Positions 10,042 to 18,789 of a stretch of 64,000 nucleotides of DNA are shown in pieces; the stretch's first letter is position 1, and the number at the start of each line of letters is the position of its first letter. Below the pieces are notes generated by a model, which was given only the letters and a program-made list of their open reading frames with translations, did not search any database and had not been told where the DNA came from. The stretch is from contig NZ_AP018227.1 in the NCBI RefSeq assembly GCF_002368095.1, forward strand, positions 3,698,047 through 3,762,046, read 5' to 3'. The position numbers and the translations under genes are program-made. The DNA is from Calothrix parasitica NIES-267. GTDB taxonomy: Bacteria > Cyanobacteriota > Cyanobacteriia > Cyanobacteriales > Nostocaceae.

Positions 10042-10549
10042 TTTATTTTTAAATTGATACACTAACGGGAGAACGCAGAATTGATTTCAAAATTTTCATT
10101 CTTACAGAAGTACAATTGCTGTAAGTAAAGTTATTAAATATACCTTATTTCAACATATTTTGTCCTAACTAAAAAATATTTTTGATACATATTTGCTTTA
10201 TAGAATGATTATTATGGTTTCTTCGATAAGAATTTCTTAGAAAGTCTGTAATAATACAGTTGACAAGAAAATAAAACATTTAAAGATTATATTTAATTGA
10301 AATAAACGCTGTTTTTACTTAAGTGCTAATACTAAACAATAATTCTTAATATTAGTTAATGAATAACATTGGGCTTGCAGTACTTATTCGTATATGACAT
10401 TAATTTTTACTTAATCTTCAATAAAAATAGACTGACGTTAAAAGATATTGCAAGGAAAATTAAATACAGGCGCTTTTTAAGTGCGGAATGAATTTAAAAA
10501 TAAATGTTGACTTTAAAAGAACCAATTGTGGGTTCTTGCAGTTTTTACT
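10042..10549. other. AT-rich gap before the WcaI-like gene
   Basis: About 500 bases without a supportable gene. A terminator precedes it, so the downstream glycosyltransferase probably has its own promoter here. No specific site was recognised. Confidence 0.5.
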
Positions 10550-11821
10550 ATGCGAATTTTAATTTACTCATACAACTACCATCCAGAACCAATTGGTATT
10601 GCTCCATTAATGACAGAATTAGCAGAGGGCTTGGTTAAAAGAGGTCACCAAGTGCGTGTCGTTACAGCTATGCCTAACTACCCGGAGCGTAAAATTTATC
10701 AAGATTACCGAGGCAAGTTTTATCTCACAGAATATAAAAACGGCGTAAAAATCCAAAGAAGCTATGTTTGGATTCGTCCCCAACCCAATCTTATCGATAG
10801 GGTAATGTTGGATGCTAGCTTCGTGTTTACTAGTTTTATACCCGCTCTTTTTGGCTGGCGACCGGATGTAATTTTGTCTACATCACCATCTTTACCAGTT
10901 TGCTTGCCAACTACCCTTTTAGGGTGGCTACACAGATGCCCGGTAATTCTAAATCTACAAGATATATTACCGGAAGCTGCCGTTCATGTCGGTTTGCTAA
11001 AAAACAAATCTCTAATTCGTGTATTTTCGATTTTAGAAAAATTCGCTTATCGCTCTGCGAATAAAATTAGTGTTATCGCCGATGGGTTTGTAGATAATTT
11101 GGTGTCTAAGAAAGTACCACCAGAGAAAATAGTCCAAATTCCTAACTGGGTGGACGTGAATTTTATTCGTCCGATGCAAAAAGAAAAAAATGCTTTTCGA
11201 CTAGAACATAAATTAGAAAATAAATTTGTAGTTTTATATTCGGGGAATATTGCCTTAACTCAAGGTTTAGAGACTGTTGTCAAAGCTGCTGCGAAATTAC
11301 GCGATATTTCAGATATTGCTTTTGTGATTGTTGGTGAAGCTAGTGGTTTGCAGCGACTTCAGGAAGAATGTAATAAATGCGGCGCATCAAACGTCATGCT
11401 CTTACCATTCCAACCCCGAGAACGTTTACCAGAAATGCTGGCTGCTGCTGATGTCGGGTTAGTAGTACAGAAGAAAAACGTGATTTCTTTCAATATGCCG
11501 TCTAAAATTCAAGTTTTACTTGCTAGCGGTAGTGCAATAGTCGCATCCGTTCCCGATAGTGGAACTGCTGCTAGAGCAATTCGACAAAGTGGTGGTGGGG
11601 TTCTTGTTCCTCCAGAAGAACCATCAGGTTTGGCTGATGCTGTCTTAGATTTGTACAAGCATCCAGAAAAAGTTAAGACTTTAGGTTATAACAGCCGTAA
11701 ATATGCTGTTGAGCAATATTCTTTCGACCAAGCTTTGAATAATTACGAGTCCTTATTTGAATCCGTGAAGGAAAATAATTCTGCAATCGAAACTAGGGTT
11801 GTTTCAAAGCAAGAAGTTTGA
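10550..11821 (+). CDS. WcaI-like family 4 glycosyltransferase
   Basis: The protein belongs to the GT-B fold glycosyltransferases resembling WcaI of colanic acid synthesis. The N-terminal domain starts MRILIYSYNYHPEPIGIAP and contains GHQVRVVTAMPNYPE. The C-terminal nucleotide-sugar domain has VLYSGNIALTQGLETVV, GEASGLQRL and PSKIQVLLASGSAIVASV. I place the start at ATG 10550 (423 residues), because the conserved fold begins exactly there. A TTG eight codons upstream (10526) would add only a non-conserved leader. Together with the STAS/sugar transferase 0.6 kb upstream it suggests a small exopolysaccharide locus. The donor and acceptor sugars cannot be read from sequence. Confidence 0.9.
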   Translation: MRILIYSYNYHPEPIGIAPLMTELAEGLVKRGHQVRVVTAMPNYPERKIYQDYRGKFYLTEYKNGVKIQRSYVWIRPQPNLIDRVMLDASFVFTSFIPALFGWRPDVILSTSPSLPVCLPTTLLGWLHRCPVILNLQDILPEAAVHVGLLKNKSLIRVFSILEKFAYRSANKISVIADGFVDNLVSKKVPPEKIVQIPNWVDVNFIRPMQKEKNAFRLEHKLENKFVVLYSGNIALTQGLETVVKAAAKLRDISDIAFVIVGEASGLQRLQEECNKCGASNVMLLPFQPRERLPEMLAAADVGLVVQKKNVISFNMPSKIQVLLASGSAIVASVPDSGTAARAIRQSGGGVLVPPEEPSGLADAVLDLYKHPEKVKTLGYNSRKYAVEQYSFDQALNNYESLFESVKENNSAIETRVVSKQEV

Positions 11822-12020
11822 TTAGGCTTTTTTCGATTTATTTTTTGTTGTGGAGACAAATTTGTGTAATTTAGGGCTTGCCGAGAAAATAGATGGTAAT
11901 CAAAACTGTCAGGCTCGAAAAAAGCGAATTTCTTCGAGCAGTCTCCTTGATTCTTTTCCTCTCCAATTCCTTAAACCGCTAATCTTTTAACAAAAATAAA
12001 ATAATAAGGATGTATTTCTT

Positions 12021-12053
12021 GACCCCAGTCTGACCGGCTGGGGTTAATTTTTT
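12021..12053 (+). terminator. Intrinsic terminator in the gap after the WcaI-like gene
   Basis: The arms ACCCCAG and CTGGGGT enclose an 11-base loop and are followed by TAATTTTTT. It lies about 200 bases after the stop, in the 340-base gap 11822-12161. I see nothing else there apart from a weaker inverted repeat (CTCGAAAAAAGCG / TTTCTTCGAG) near 11915-11940. Confidence 0.7.
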
Positions 12054-12161
12054 GCAACGCTTTGTAATTTATTGCAAAAGTCTAGACTGAAAAGTTCGTT
12101 ACAATAAAAAGTATATGACTATCTCAACTGGAATAATTCTTTTACCAGCAACTATGTTGGA

Positions 12162-12732
12162 ATGCGCGAACAAGTATTAACTTATCTATCACAAAACGTT
12201 CCCCCAGAGCGGGTAAATCATATTCTTCGAGTTGAACAAACGGCTGCCAATTTGGCTACCGTTCACGGTTTAGATAAACAAAAAGCCGCTACCGCCGGTA
12301 TAATGCATGACGACCCGCTAAATGCTTTAAGCCCCAACGGCTTCTGTATATGGCACGAGAAGAAGGATTGATTCTAGATGACATTTTGGAAACAAATCCT
12401 CATCTTTTACACGCAGATGTTAGTGCTATTGTAGCTAGGGATACATTTGGAGTGGAAGATGAGCAAGTGTTAAATGCAATATCCAACCATACTTTAGGTT
12501 CTCCTCGGATGAGTCCGCTCTCTTGTATCGTGTTTTTAGCCGATAGTATAGAGCTTGTTGAGGCGATTCTGCTTCTCTAAAAGTATTAAGACAAGTCAGT
12601 CAAGAGAATATTTATAAAGCGGTATATTTGACTTGCAACCGCACTTTAGAAAAGTTATTGGATAGTCCTCGCTTGATTCATCCGCGATTAATTGCGACCC
12701 GAAATAAATTTTTAGTTAAGTGCAAATACTAG
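12162..12732 (+). pseudogene. yqeK: Frameshifted yqeK relic (HD-domain Ap4A hydrolase family)
   Basis: Three reading frames together rebuild a YqeK-like protein. Frame 1 (12162-12316) gives REQVLTYLSQNVPPERVNHI and ends just after the HD motif GIMHD. Frame 2 (12317 to about 12555) continues AKCFKPQRLLYMAREEGL, then NPHLLHADVSAIVARDTFGV and ISNHTLGSPRMSPLS. Frame 3 (to the TAG at 12730-12732) gives SLKVLRQVSQENIYKAVYL and RLIHPRLIATRNKFL. Two extra bases after MHD cause the first shift. Near 12560-12575 a lost base and a CGA-to-TGA change break the PGRGD segment. Intact YqeK hydrolyses Ap4A symmetrically. It sits just upstream of rsfS, which I recall as the usual neighbour in cyanobacteria. 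Two independent lesions make a single sequencing error unlikely. Confidence 0.88.
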
Positions 12733-12882
12733 CTAGTATTGATATTCTTTGGGTCATCAACATCTGTTTTTTGCTAGTATTTAAGAAACATATTGATTAA
12801 TATTTGCAATTAACAAAGCAGTCGATCCCGCTGACTCCAGCAAAACTCAAAACCTCACCCACATTTATCAGAGCAAGGTTTA

Positions 12883-13338
12883 ATGTCTGATTATTCCCAA
12901 GCCGATTTACAATCCGAATTTGTTGCTGTTACCAACCGTAGAATTGATTCTCAACAGCTTGATACTGAAGATTTGAGCGTAGCAAAACTAGCTTCAACCA
13001 TTGCAGAAGCTGGATTAGACCGCAAAGCCGGAGATATGTTGGTGCTTCGCGTCAGGGATGTATCTTACCTAGCCGATTACTTCGTGATGATGACTGGCTA
13101 TTCTAACGTACAGGTAAGAGCAATTGCCAACAGCATAGAACTAGAAGTAGAAGAGAAATGCGAGCGCAAACCCTTGCGAACCGAGGGTAAAACCGAAGCA
13201 AGTTGGATACTTTTAGATTATGGCGAAGTCATCGTTCACGTTATGATGCCTAATGAAAGAGAATTTTATGATTTAGAAGCATTCTGGGGTCATGCTGAAC
13301 GTGTCGATTTTCAGGTATCCGAAAAGGGTGGGGGGTGA
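12883..13338 (+). CDS. rsfS: Ribosome silencing factor RsfS (Iojap family)
   Basis: RsfS binds ribosomal protein uL14 and blocks joining of the 50S and 30S subunits when nutrients are low. The 151-residue protein carries the complete Iojap domain: DVSYLADYFVMMTGYSNVQV, AIANSIELEVEE, GKTEASWILLDYGEVIVHVM and REFYDLEAFWGHA. The first 40 residues form a longer, polar extension, normal for cyanobacteria. It follows the yqeK relic and lies 6 bases before the CGLD27 gene, with which it is surely co-transcribed. Its presumed target uL14 (rplN) is encoded in this same window. Confidence 0.95.
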   Translation: MSDYSQADLQSEFVAVTNRRIDSQQLDTEDLSVAKLASTIAEAGLDRKAGDMLVLRVRDVSYLADYFVMMTGYSNVQVRAIANSIELEVEEKCERKPLRTEGKTEASWILLDYGEVIVHVMMPNEREFYDLEAFWGHAERVDFQVSEKGGG

Positions 13339-13344
13339 ATAAAT

Positions 13345-13845
13345 ATGATTGATTATGAGGTATCGAGTTGTCCAGTTCCTACCGAACAGCAACCGTTGAA
13401 TGAATACGAACAGTTGAAAAACTCCTGGCTATTTCGCGATTGCGGTCTTTCAATGCGCTCTTATCTAAGTAAAATAGCCTGGGCATGGGGTTTATCATGG
13501 TTCATTGCTGGGCCTGTAGCTTATTCCAGTTTTCCCCCGCATAAATATGCCGCTCAATTTGTGCTGTGTGGAGCCGCAGGAGCAAGTATAGGAGTAGTTC
13601 TACTTGTATTGCGTTTGTACTTGGGCTGGTCTTACGTGCGCGGTAGATTGGTCAGTCCGGTAATTTTTTACGAAGAATCGGGATGGTACGACGGTCAAAA
13701 CTGGATGAAACCCCAACAAGTTTTAGATAGAGACCGTTTGGTTGTCAATTACGAGATTAAACCGATTATTCAAAGGTTACAGATAACCAGTTTATCTTTG
13801 GTTATATTATTTTTTGCTGGTATTGCGATTTGGCAATTCCTGTAA
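13345..13845 (+). CDS. CGLD27 / Ycf36-like membrane protein (DUF1230)
   Basis: The 166-residue protein matches the CGLD27 family, found in cyanobacteria and plastids and related to Ycf36. Three hydrophobic stretches are visible: AWGLSWFIAGPVAYSSF, FVLCGAAGASIGVVLLVLRL and a C-terminal ITSLSLVILFFAGIAIW. Conserved family blocks are CPVPTEQQPLNEYEQLKNSW and the YLGWSYVRGRLVSPVIFYEE stretch, the latter followed by SGWYDGQ. Six bases separate it from rsfS. Its molecular role is unknown; conservation in photosynthetic lineages suggests a thylakoid or plastid-type function. Confidence 0.88.
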   Translation: MIDYEVSSCPVPTEQQPLNEYEQLKNSWLFRDCGLSMRSYLSKIAWAWGLSWFIAGPVAYSSFPPHKYAAQFVLCGAAGASIGVVLLVLRLYLGWSYVRGRLVSPVIFYEESGWYDGQNWMKPQQVLDRDRLVVNYEIKPIIQRLQITSLSLVILFFAGIAIWQFL

Positions 13846-14063
13846 ATCGTTAATCGATTTTAGATTTTGGAAATCCAAAATTTGAGGTGTTGAAATCGTT
13901 TTTGAGGTAAGAATTTAAGTACAAATTTTAGAAGTATCTTTTTTATAAGTAAAAATTTGAGATTTTACTTAATTTCAAATCCACAATACGAGACAGTTGC
14001 TTCGAGCTAGGTAACCACCTAATACAGTGTCCTCAAAATCTCAAATTGGGACGGTGATAATCT

Positions 14064-14099
14064 ATAAGTTATGAGTTAATAGGTAATAACTCATAACTT
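14064..14099. repeat. Inverted repeat just upstream of the asparaginase gene
   Basis: The arms ATAAGTTATGAGTTA and TAACTCATAACTT pair around a short AT-rich loop, 18 bases before the asparaginase start. It could be a hairpin in the leader or a dimeric protein site. Similar AAGTTATGAGTTA words occur near 3038. Confidence 0.55.
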
Positions 14100-14116
14100 G
14101 TGGCTAAGGATTGGAA

Positions 14117-15064
14117 ATGGCAAAACGAACTCAAGCACCCGCAGTAGAAGTAAGATTGCTGCGTGAAGGAATTATTGAATCAAAGCATATAGTTCAAGCT
14201 GCACTCTGCGACGAACGAGGACGGGTTCTTTCTGTGGCAGGAAACGCCGAAACAGCTACATTTGCCCGTTCGGCACTTAAGCCATTTCAAGCCCTAGCCG
14301 TGACTAGTACGGGAACTTTAGAACGCTATAACCTCAACGATAAAGACTTAGCAATTATTTGTAGTTCCCATGCTGGAAGTATAGAACACGTTAGGCAGGC
14401 ATTTAATATTTTGTGGCGAGCCGATATAGACCCCACAGCACTACAGTGTCCGGTTCCCGAAGGCAGACGCAGCAGCTTAGAATATAACTGCTCTGGTAAA
14501 CATGCGGGAATGTTAGCAGTTTGTCAGCAGTGCAATTGGCCGTTGACTAATTACTTAGAGCGAAAGCATCCAGTGCAGCAATTAGTATTAAATAAAGTCT
14601 CAGAATTGCTGCGAATGCCAGCAGCAGAATTTATTAGCGCTCATGATGACTGTGGGGTTCCAACTTATTTAATGCAGCTTTGTCAAATCGCTACCCTTTA
14701 CGCTCGTTTGTCTTCAGGTAATAATCTCGATATGGAGCGTATCGTTCGTGCTATGACCCATCACCCACAGATGTTAGCTGGTGCAGGCAAATTTGACACC
14801 GAACTGATGAATTTAACTCCCGGAGAGCTAATAAGTAAATCAGGAGCCGAGGGATTGCAGTGCATTAGTAGGCTTGGTGAAGGGATGGGTTTAGTAATTA
14901 AAGTAATGGATGGAGCCAAGCGAGCAAAATACGCCGTAGCCATACATTTACTAACTCAACTCGGTTGGATTACCCCCAGCACAGCCGAAGCCCTTGAAGA
15001 AAAATTTATGACACTAGCTCAATACAAGCGTTTGGAAGTCGTTGGAGAATTATCAATTTTGTAG
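14117..15064 (+). CDS. L-asparaginase II family protein
   Basis: This is an asparaginase of the thermolabile Rhizobium etli type, unrelated to the classical bacterial enzymes; it hydrolyses L-asparagine to aspartate and ammonia. Signature segments are RSALKPFQAL (the Ser-x-x-Lys catalytic pair), IICSSHAGS, YNCSGKHAGML and SAHDDCGVPTY. The C-terminal SKSGAEGLQCI, then DGAKRAKYAVA, completes the fold. I use ATG 14117 (315 residues); a TTG two codons upstream (14111) is also possible. It is a single-gene unit, and its stop codon directly abuts the promoter of the initiator tRNA gene. Confidence 0.92.
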   Translation: MAKRTQAPAVEVRLLREGIIESKHIVQAALCDERGRVLSVAGNAETATFARSALKPFQALAVTSTGTLERYNLNDKDLAIICSSHAGSIEHVRQAFNILWRADIDPTALQCPVPEGRRSSLEYNCSGKHAGMLAVCQQCNWPLTNYLERKHPVQQLVLNKVSELLRMPAAEFISAHDDCGVPTYLMQLCQIATLYARLSSGNNLDMERIVRAMTHHPQMLAGAGKFDTELMNLTPGELISKSGAEGLQCISRLGEGMGLVIKVMDGAKRAKYAVAIHLLTQLGWITPSTAEALEEKFMTLAQYKRLEVVGELSIL

Positions 15065-15093
15065 TTGACAGATAATAGAGTCTAGGTTATATT
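15065..15093 (+). promoter_or_regulatory. Sigma-70 type promoter of the initiator tRNA gene
   Basis: A perfect -35 box TTGACA (15065-15070) is followed by exactly 17 bases and TATATT (15088-15093) as -10. The predicted start near 15100 lies about 10 bases before the tRNA. The -35 begins on the base after the asparaginase stop codon. Confidence 0.85.
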
Positions 15094-15109
15094 GATTAAA
15101 GAAAGACGA

Positions 15110-15186
<77 letters not shown>

Positions 15187-15202
15187 AATGAAAAATAAAA
15201 AA

Positions 15203-15238
15203 GTCCCTATGATTATTGTAATCGTAGGGATTTTTTTG
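15203..15238 (+). terminator. Intrinsic terminator of the initiator tRNA gene
   Basis: The arms TCCCTATGATTA and TAATCGTAGGGA pair with one wobble around a 3-base loop and are followed by seven Ts. The stem starts 18 bases after the CCA end. Confidence 0.88.
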
Positions 15239-15547
15239 TTCGTAGTTGCGCTTCAGCGCCAAAGCTTTAGAAGCATTAGTAAGCAACATAAATGTCCTGC
15301 GGACACCCTGCACCAACGCACTATAATATTAGAACTTTTCTTCAAAATAGTTGCTAAATATATTAAACATATCCACAGAAAACACATATAAAATCTCGTT
15401 TCAAATTTTATCTCCACAATAAATAATCAATCGAACGAGAAGATAAAAACCAAAACCCATCAGTTCACCCTTGTAATTCTTTGTTGACAAGATTTTGATA
15501 TACTCTGGAAAAGAAAAACCATCCATTGTAATTGGGTTAATTTAATT
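15239..15547. other. Gap with short palindromes after the tRNA
   Basis: About 310 bases with no supportable gene. Two small palindromic words, GCGCTTCAGCGC near 15249 and TGTCCTGCGGACA near 15293, resemble the dispersed mosaic modules elsewhere in the window. The rest is AT-rich and should include the promoter of the DUF697 gene. Confidence 0.5.
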
Positions 15548-16999
15548 ATGGGTTGGAAATTAAAGCGTCCTATTTTAGTGGGAGGAGTGGGTTTATCCTT
15601 TTCTCTGTGGATGTTAGAAAGTTGGCATGATAAAGTCATGCAGTTTGGTGAATTTAGCTTGCTGAGTTTACTTGCTGTAGGTGGTGGTTTGTGGTTAATA
15701 AAACAAAATCTACCTAAGCGTACTGAAGATAAATTAGATGAAATGGCTATCGATAGAGCGACGGTGGAAAATACCATTGCTCAAAGCGAAATAGCAATAA
15801 ATAAATTGGTAGAAGAAGCAGGTAATTGTGAGGAAGCTGTTGAAAAAGCAGCTTTGCTACAATCACAAATTCCTCAGCTACAGAGCGAATTAGATAGAGA
15901 ATCAATTAAATTAACAGTTACTGGTGGTAAATCGGTGGGTAAAACCACCTTGGTTGAAGTTTTACAAAATCAAAATCTTAAATCTGTAGAATTTCAAGAA
16001 ACATCACCTTTATTTATTCAAGGTAATTCGGATACAGAAGCAATAGATGAAGCTGTAAAATCCGACTTCGTACTGTTTCTCACCAATGGTGATTTGACAG
16101 ATACAGAATATCAAAGTTTGGAGCAGTTAAAAGTCCAAAATCAAAGGTTGATGCTGGTTTACAACAAACAAGACCAGTGTTTACCGGATGAACGAGCTAG
16201 CGTATTGCTATCTTTGAAACAGCGAATTGCTGGAAATGTCGCAGCAATAGCAGCTTGTCCTCAACCGATTAAAGTACGGAAGCACCTTGAAGATAATTCC
16301 GTGCAAGAATGGATGGAACAACCAGCACCAGATATTCAAGATTTAAATCAAAAGCTGGATGAAGTATTAGTTCAAAGACAACAATTAGTATTAGCAACTA
16401 CGATGCGAAAAGCAAAGTTGCTCAAAACTGAAACTAGAAGCGTATTGAATGGAGTTAGAAAATTACGTGCTACTCCAGTAATCGAACAATATCAGTGGAT
16501 AAGTGCTGCTGCGGCATTTGCGAATCCAGTACCAGCCCTTGATATACTAGCAACTGCGGCGATTAATGCTCAAATGGTAATGGATTTAGGTGGAGTTTAT
16601 CAGCAGAAGTTTTCTTTAGAACAAGCAAAAACCGTTGCTGGTGAAATGGGAAGCTTGATGTTGAAACTTGGTTTGGTCGAACTTTCTACCAAGACGATTA
16701 GTACAGTATTGAAAAGTAACGCGATTACTTTTGTAGCTGGTGGAGTTGTACAAGGTGTAAGTGCAGCTTATTTAACTAGAATTGCGGGTTTAGCTTTAGT
16801 TGAATATTTTGAACAGCAGGAAATTGCTGCGAATTCTGGAAACGAATTTAATTTAGAGAAATTTGGACAAAGCTTACAGCAAGTATTTGCACAAAATCAG
16901 CAAGTAGTATTTTTGCAAAATTTTGTTCAGCAAGGTGTTAAGCGTTTATTACCAGAAGCTGAGAATGAAGTTGTTGCGATTGAGAATGCAGCAGTTTAA
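15548..16999 (+). CDS. GTPase-like protein with C-terminal DUF697 domain
   Basis: Two N-terminal hydrophobic segments (about residues 8-24 and 36-52) probably anchor the 483-residue protein in a membrane. A P-loop GGKSVGKTT (126-134) and the G4 motif YNKQD (about residue 203) support a dynamin/Era-like GTPase domain. The intervening D-x-x-G switch is not obvious, so nucleotide hydrolysis is uncertain. The C-terminal half is DUF697, with ANPVPALDILATAAINAQMV and the GGVYQQKFSL segment, plus amphipathic helices. Related cyanobacterial and plastid proteins pair this GTPase domain with DUF697; their role is unclear but probably in membrane organisation or trafficking. It stands alone. Confidence 0.85.
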   Translation: MGWKLKRPILVGGVGLSFSLWMLESWHDKVMQFGEFSLLSLLAVGGGLWLIKQNLPKRTEDKLDEMAIDRATVENTIAQSEIAINKLVEEAGNCEEAVEKAALLQSQIPQLQSELDRESIKLTVTGGKSVGKTTLVEVLQNQNLKSVEFQETSPLFIQGNSDTEAIDEAVKSDFVLFLTNGDLTDTEYQSLEQLKVQNQRLMLVYNKQDQCLPDERASVLLSLKQRIAGNVAAIAACPQPIKVRKHLEDNSVQEWMEQPAPDIQDLNQKLDEVLVQRQQLVLATTMRKAKLLKTETRSVLNGVRKLRATPVIEQYQWISAAAAFANPVPALDILATAAINAQMVMDLGGVYQQKFSLEQAKTVAGEMGSLMLKLGLVELSTKTISTVLKSNAITFVAGGVVQGVSAAYLTRIAGLALVEYFEQQEIAANSGNEFNLEKFGQSLQQVFAQNQQVVFLQNFVQQGVKRLLPEAENEVVAIENAAV

Positions 17000-17021
17000 A
17001 TTTACCCAACATAATACTAAT

Positions 17022-17048
17022 GTAGAGACGTAGCACTGCTACGTCTCC
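17022..17048. repeat. Dispersed palindrome copy (central base C)
   Basis: The copy reads GTAGAGACGTAGCA, C, TGCTACGTCTCC and is preceded by the shared word TAAT. It overlaps the 3' end of the minus-strand gene at 17039-17542, whose last two codons and stop lie inside it. Confidence 0.92.
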
Positions 17049-17542
17049 TTGTTTTTGTTCATCGATATAAATTCAGCAAAATCTTCAGTGGTAATATAGT
17101 CTTGTTGAATTGCTATTTCAAAAACCTCATTAACAAAGCAATTCATTATTTTGACAACTTGAGATAAACACAAATTGCAAGATTTATATTCACCCATACC
17201 TAAAAAAGTATATTCGCAAATTACTTCATCTTTATTTTTAATTGGATGAAATGTTAAATCGAAATCGCTACCAAAGGTTATATTAACTCTATTCAAAGCA
17301 TATAGTTTAGTAATTTTTTCTTGCCATCTATCTTCTAAGGCATCAAGAATATCATGATATAAATGTAAAATTATTTTCTCACCGCCTATTTCTAATAAAA
17401 CATTGCGATTGTTGTTAAAGCAAAACCGTTTTAAACAGATTTCAAAATCTGTATATTCATTTAATTCGTCTTCTGGATAGTCGTAAAAATCATTTTTTAT
17501 AAGCTCTTGTAATTGAATATTAAAATTTTGATAGTGATGCAT
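17039..17542 (-). CDS. Hypothetical protein, 167 residues
   Basis: I do not recognise this protein. It is acidic, rich in Asn, Glu, Phe and Tyr, without signal peptide or membrane segments. It has two CxxC-like cysteines (KSCNLCLSQVV) near residue 125. A beta-rich middle (NVLLEIGGEKIILHLYHDIL, then VNITFGSDFDLTFHP) is followed by helices (MNCFVNEVFEIAIQQDYIT). The last residues KET and the TAG stop come from the dispersed palindrome at 17022-17048. This suggests that repeat insertion trimmed or replaced the original C-terminus. It faces the DUF697 gene convergently. Coding potential is plausible from its length and composition. Confidence 0.6.
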   Translation of the reverse strand: MHHYQNFNIQLQELIKNDFYDYPEDELNEYTDFEICLKRFCFNNNRNVLLEIGGEKIILHLYHDILDALEDRWQEKITKLYALNRVNITFGSDFDLTFHPIKNKDEVICEYTFLGMGEYKSCNLCLSQVVKIMNCFVNEVFEIAIQQDYITTEDFAEFISMNKNKET

Positions 17543-17997
17543 TTAAGTTGTAGAGTGTGTTATGACGCTTCGGAATAATTTTAGTTTTAGCCGAGTATTA
17601 TAACTAGGGTTTGCTGAATAAAATTATAAGTCTTGTCAGATAAGACTTTCAGACCTTTTTCTCCTTTTATTGTGCAAGCTTATGTGATGTACTAGCTCAA
17701 AACCCTTGGACTTTCTTGAAGGAAGAATTAATAAATACTCTTCTCTAACCCATAGATAAAATTATTTTTACAACGGCGATCGCCAGCTACAGAAAAAATG
17801 ATAATGATAAAATCCTTCTTTGTTGTTTTAAGTAATTCGCTACAGTTACTAATAGAGATGCGAGTCCTGCGTAATTGGAGTGGATGATTAGCTGTGAAGG
17901 TTGATTCAAGAATTTTTCCAAAATAAACGCCCAAAATATCAAAAATAGTATTACTCTACTTAGTGAGAAGAGAAAATCATAACTAGTATAAAAAACG
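17543..17997. other. Gap upstream of deoC
   Basis: About 455 bases between divergent genes. Frames on the minus strand at 17728-18014 resemble nothing and overlap deoC. One HIP1 octamer GCGATCGC lies at 17776-17783. Promoters for both flanking genes should be here, but I could not identify them. Confidence 0.5.
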
Positions 17998-18666
17998 ATG
18001 GCAGCAGAGTACACGGATATTGATATTGCGCCATTTATCGACCACTCCCTACTTCACCCAACAGCGACTCAACAACAACTAGAGCAATGGTGTGAAGAAG
18101 CAGATAAATATCATTTTGCGTCAGTTTGTGTTAGCCCTACTTGGGTGCGTTTAGCAGCGGAACTTCTGCATGGAAAGCAGCCAAAGGTCTGTACTGTAAT
18201 CGGTTTCCCTACTGGTGCTACTACTTCCACTGTGAAGCTTTATGAAGCACAAGAAGCAGTAGAAAACGGTGCAACTGAATTAGATTTGGTAATAAATCTG
18301 GGTTGGTTGAAAGCTGGTAAAACCGAAGAAATGCATCGCGAAATTTCTGCAATTTGTGAAGAAACCGGACAAGTTGTCAAAGTTATTTTAGAAACTAATT
18401 TATTAACCGATACTGAGAAGAAGCTGGCTGCTGAGGTATCGATGGATGCCGGTGCGGCGTTTTTGAAAACTAGTACTGGTTGGAACGGTGGTGCGACAGT
18501 AGCAGATGTAAAGCTATTGAAAGAAGTAGCGCAAGACAGAGTTGAAATTAAAGCTTCTGGAGGTATTCGCACTGCTGAGCAAGCTTTAGAATTAATATTA
18601 GCAGGTGCTACTAGGTTAGGTACTTCTAGAGGTGTTGATTTAATTCGTCAGCGGGAAGAAGGCTAG
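17998..18666 (+). CDS. deoC: Deoxyribose-phosphate aldolase
   Basis: DeoC cleaves 2-deoxyribose 5-phosphate to acetaldehyde and glyceraldehyde 3-phosphate in deoxynucleoside salvage. The 222-residue TIM-barrel protein has normal length. The Schiff-base lysine is K157 in FLKTSTGW, and the second catalytic lysine K185 is in [11 protein letters not shown]. Other family blocks are [21 protein letters not shown] and [11 protein letters not shown]. The ATG start directly precedes the usual [16 protein letters not shown] recO gene follows 120 bases later on the same strand. Confidence 0.97.
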   Translation: MAAEYTDIDIAPFIDHSLLHPTATQQQLEQWCEEADKYHFASVCVSPTWVRLAAELLHGKQPKVCTVIGFPTGATTSTVKLYEAQEAVENGATELDLVINLGWLKAGKTEEMHREISAICEETGQVVKVILETNLLTDTEKKLAAEVSMDAGAAFLKTSTGWNGGATVADVKLLKEVAQDRVEIKASGGIRTAEQALELILAGATRLGTSRGVDLIRQREEG

Positions 18667-18669
18667 GAG

Positions 18670-18696
18670 TAGCAAGTAGTAAGTAGTAAGTAAACT
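18670..18696. repeat. Short tandem repeat (agtagta-like heptamers)
   Basis: Three to four imperfect copies of AGTAGTA/AGTAGCA lie just after the deoC stop. They are part of the heptamer repeat class seen throughout the window. Confidence 0.6.
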
Positions 18697-18789
18697 ACCA
18701 TCGCTACTCGTTATTCGCTATTTTAAAAATCTCCTTCTATCCCCTTCATTGCTAACAACTAACCACTAATAACTATTAACTAACTATTA

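Noticed and set aside
10526-10549. TTG start for the WcaI-like gene
   Set aside because: It adds only eight unconserved residues. The ATG at 10550 starts the conserved RILIYSYNYHPE.
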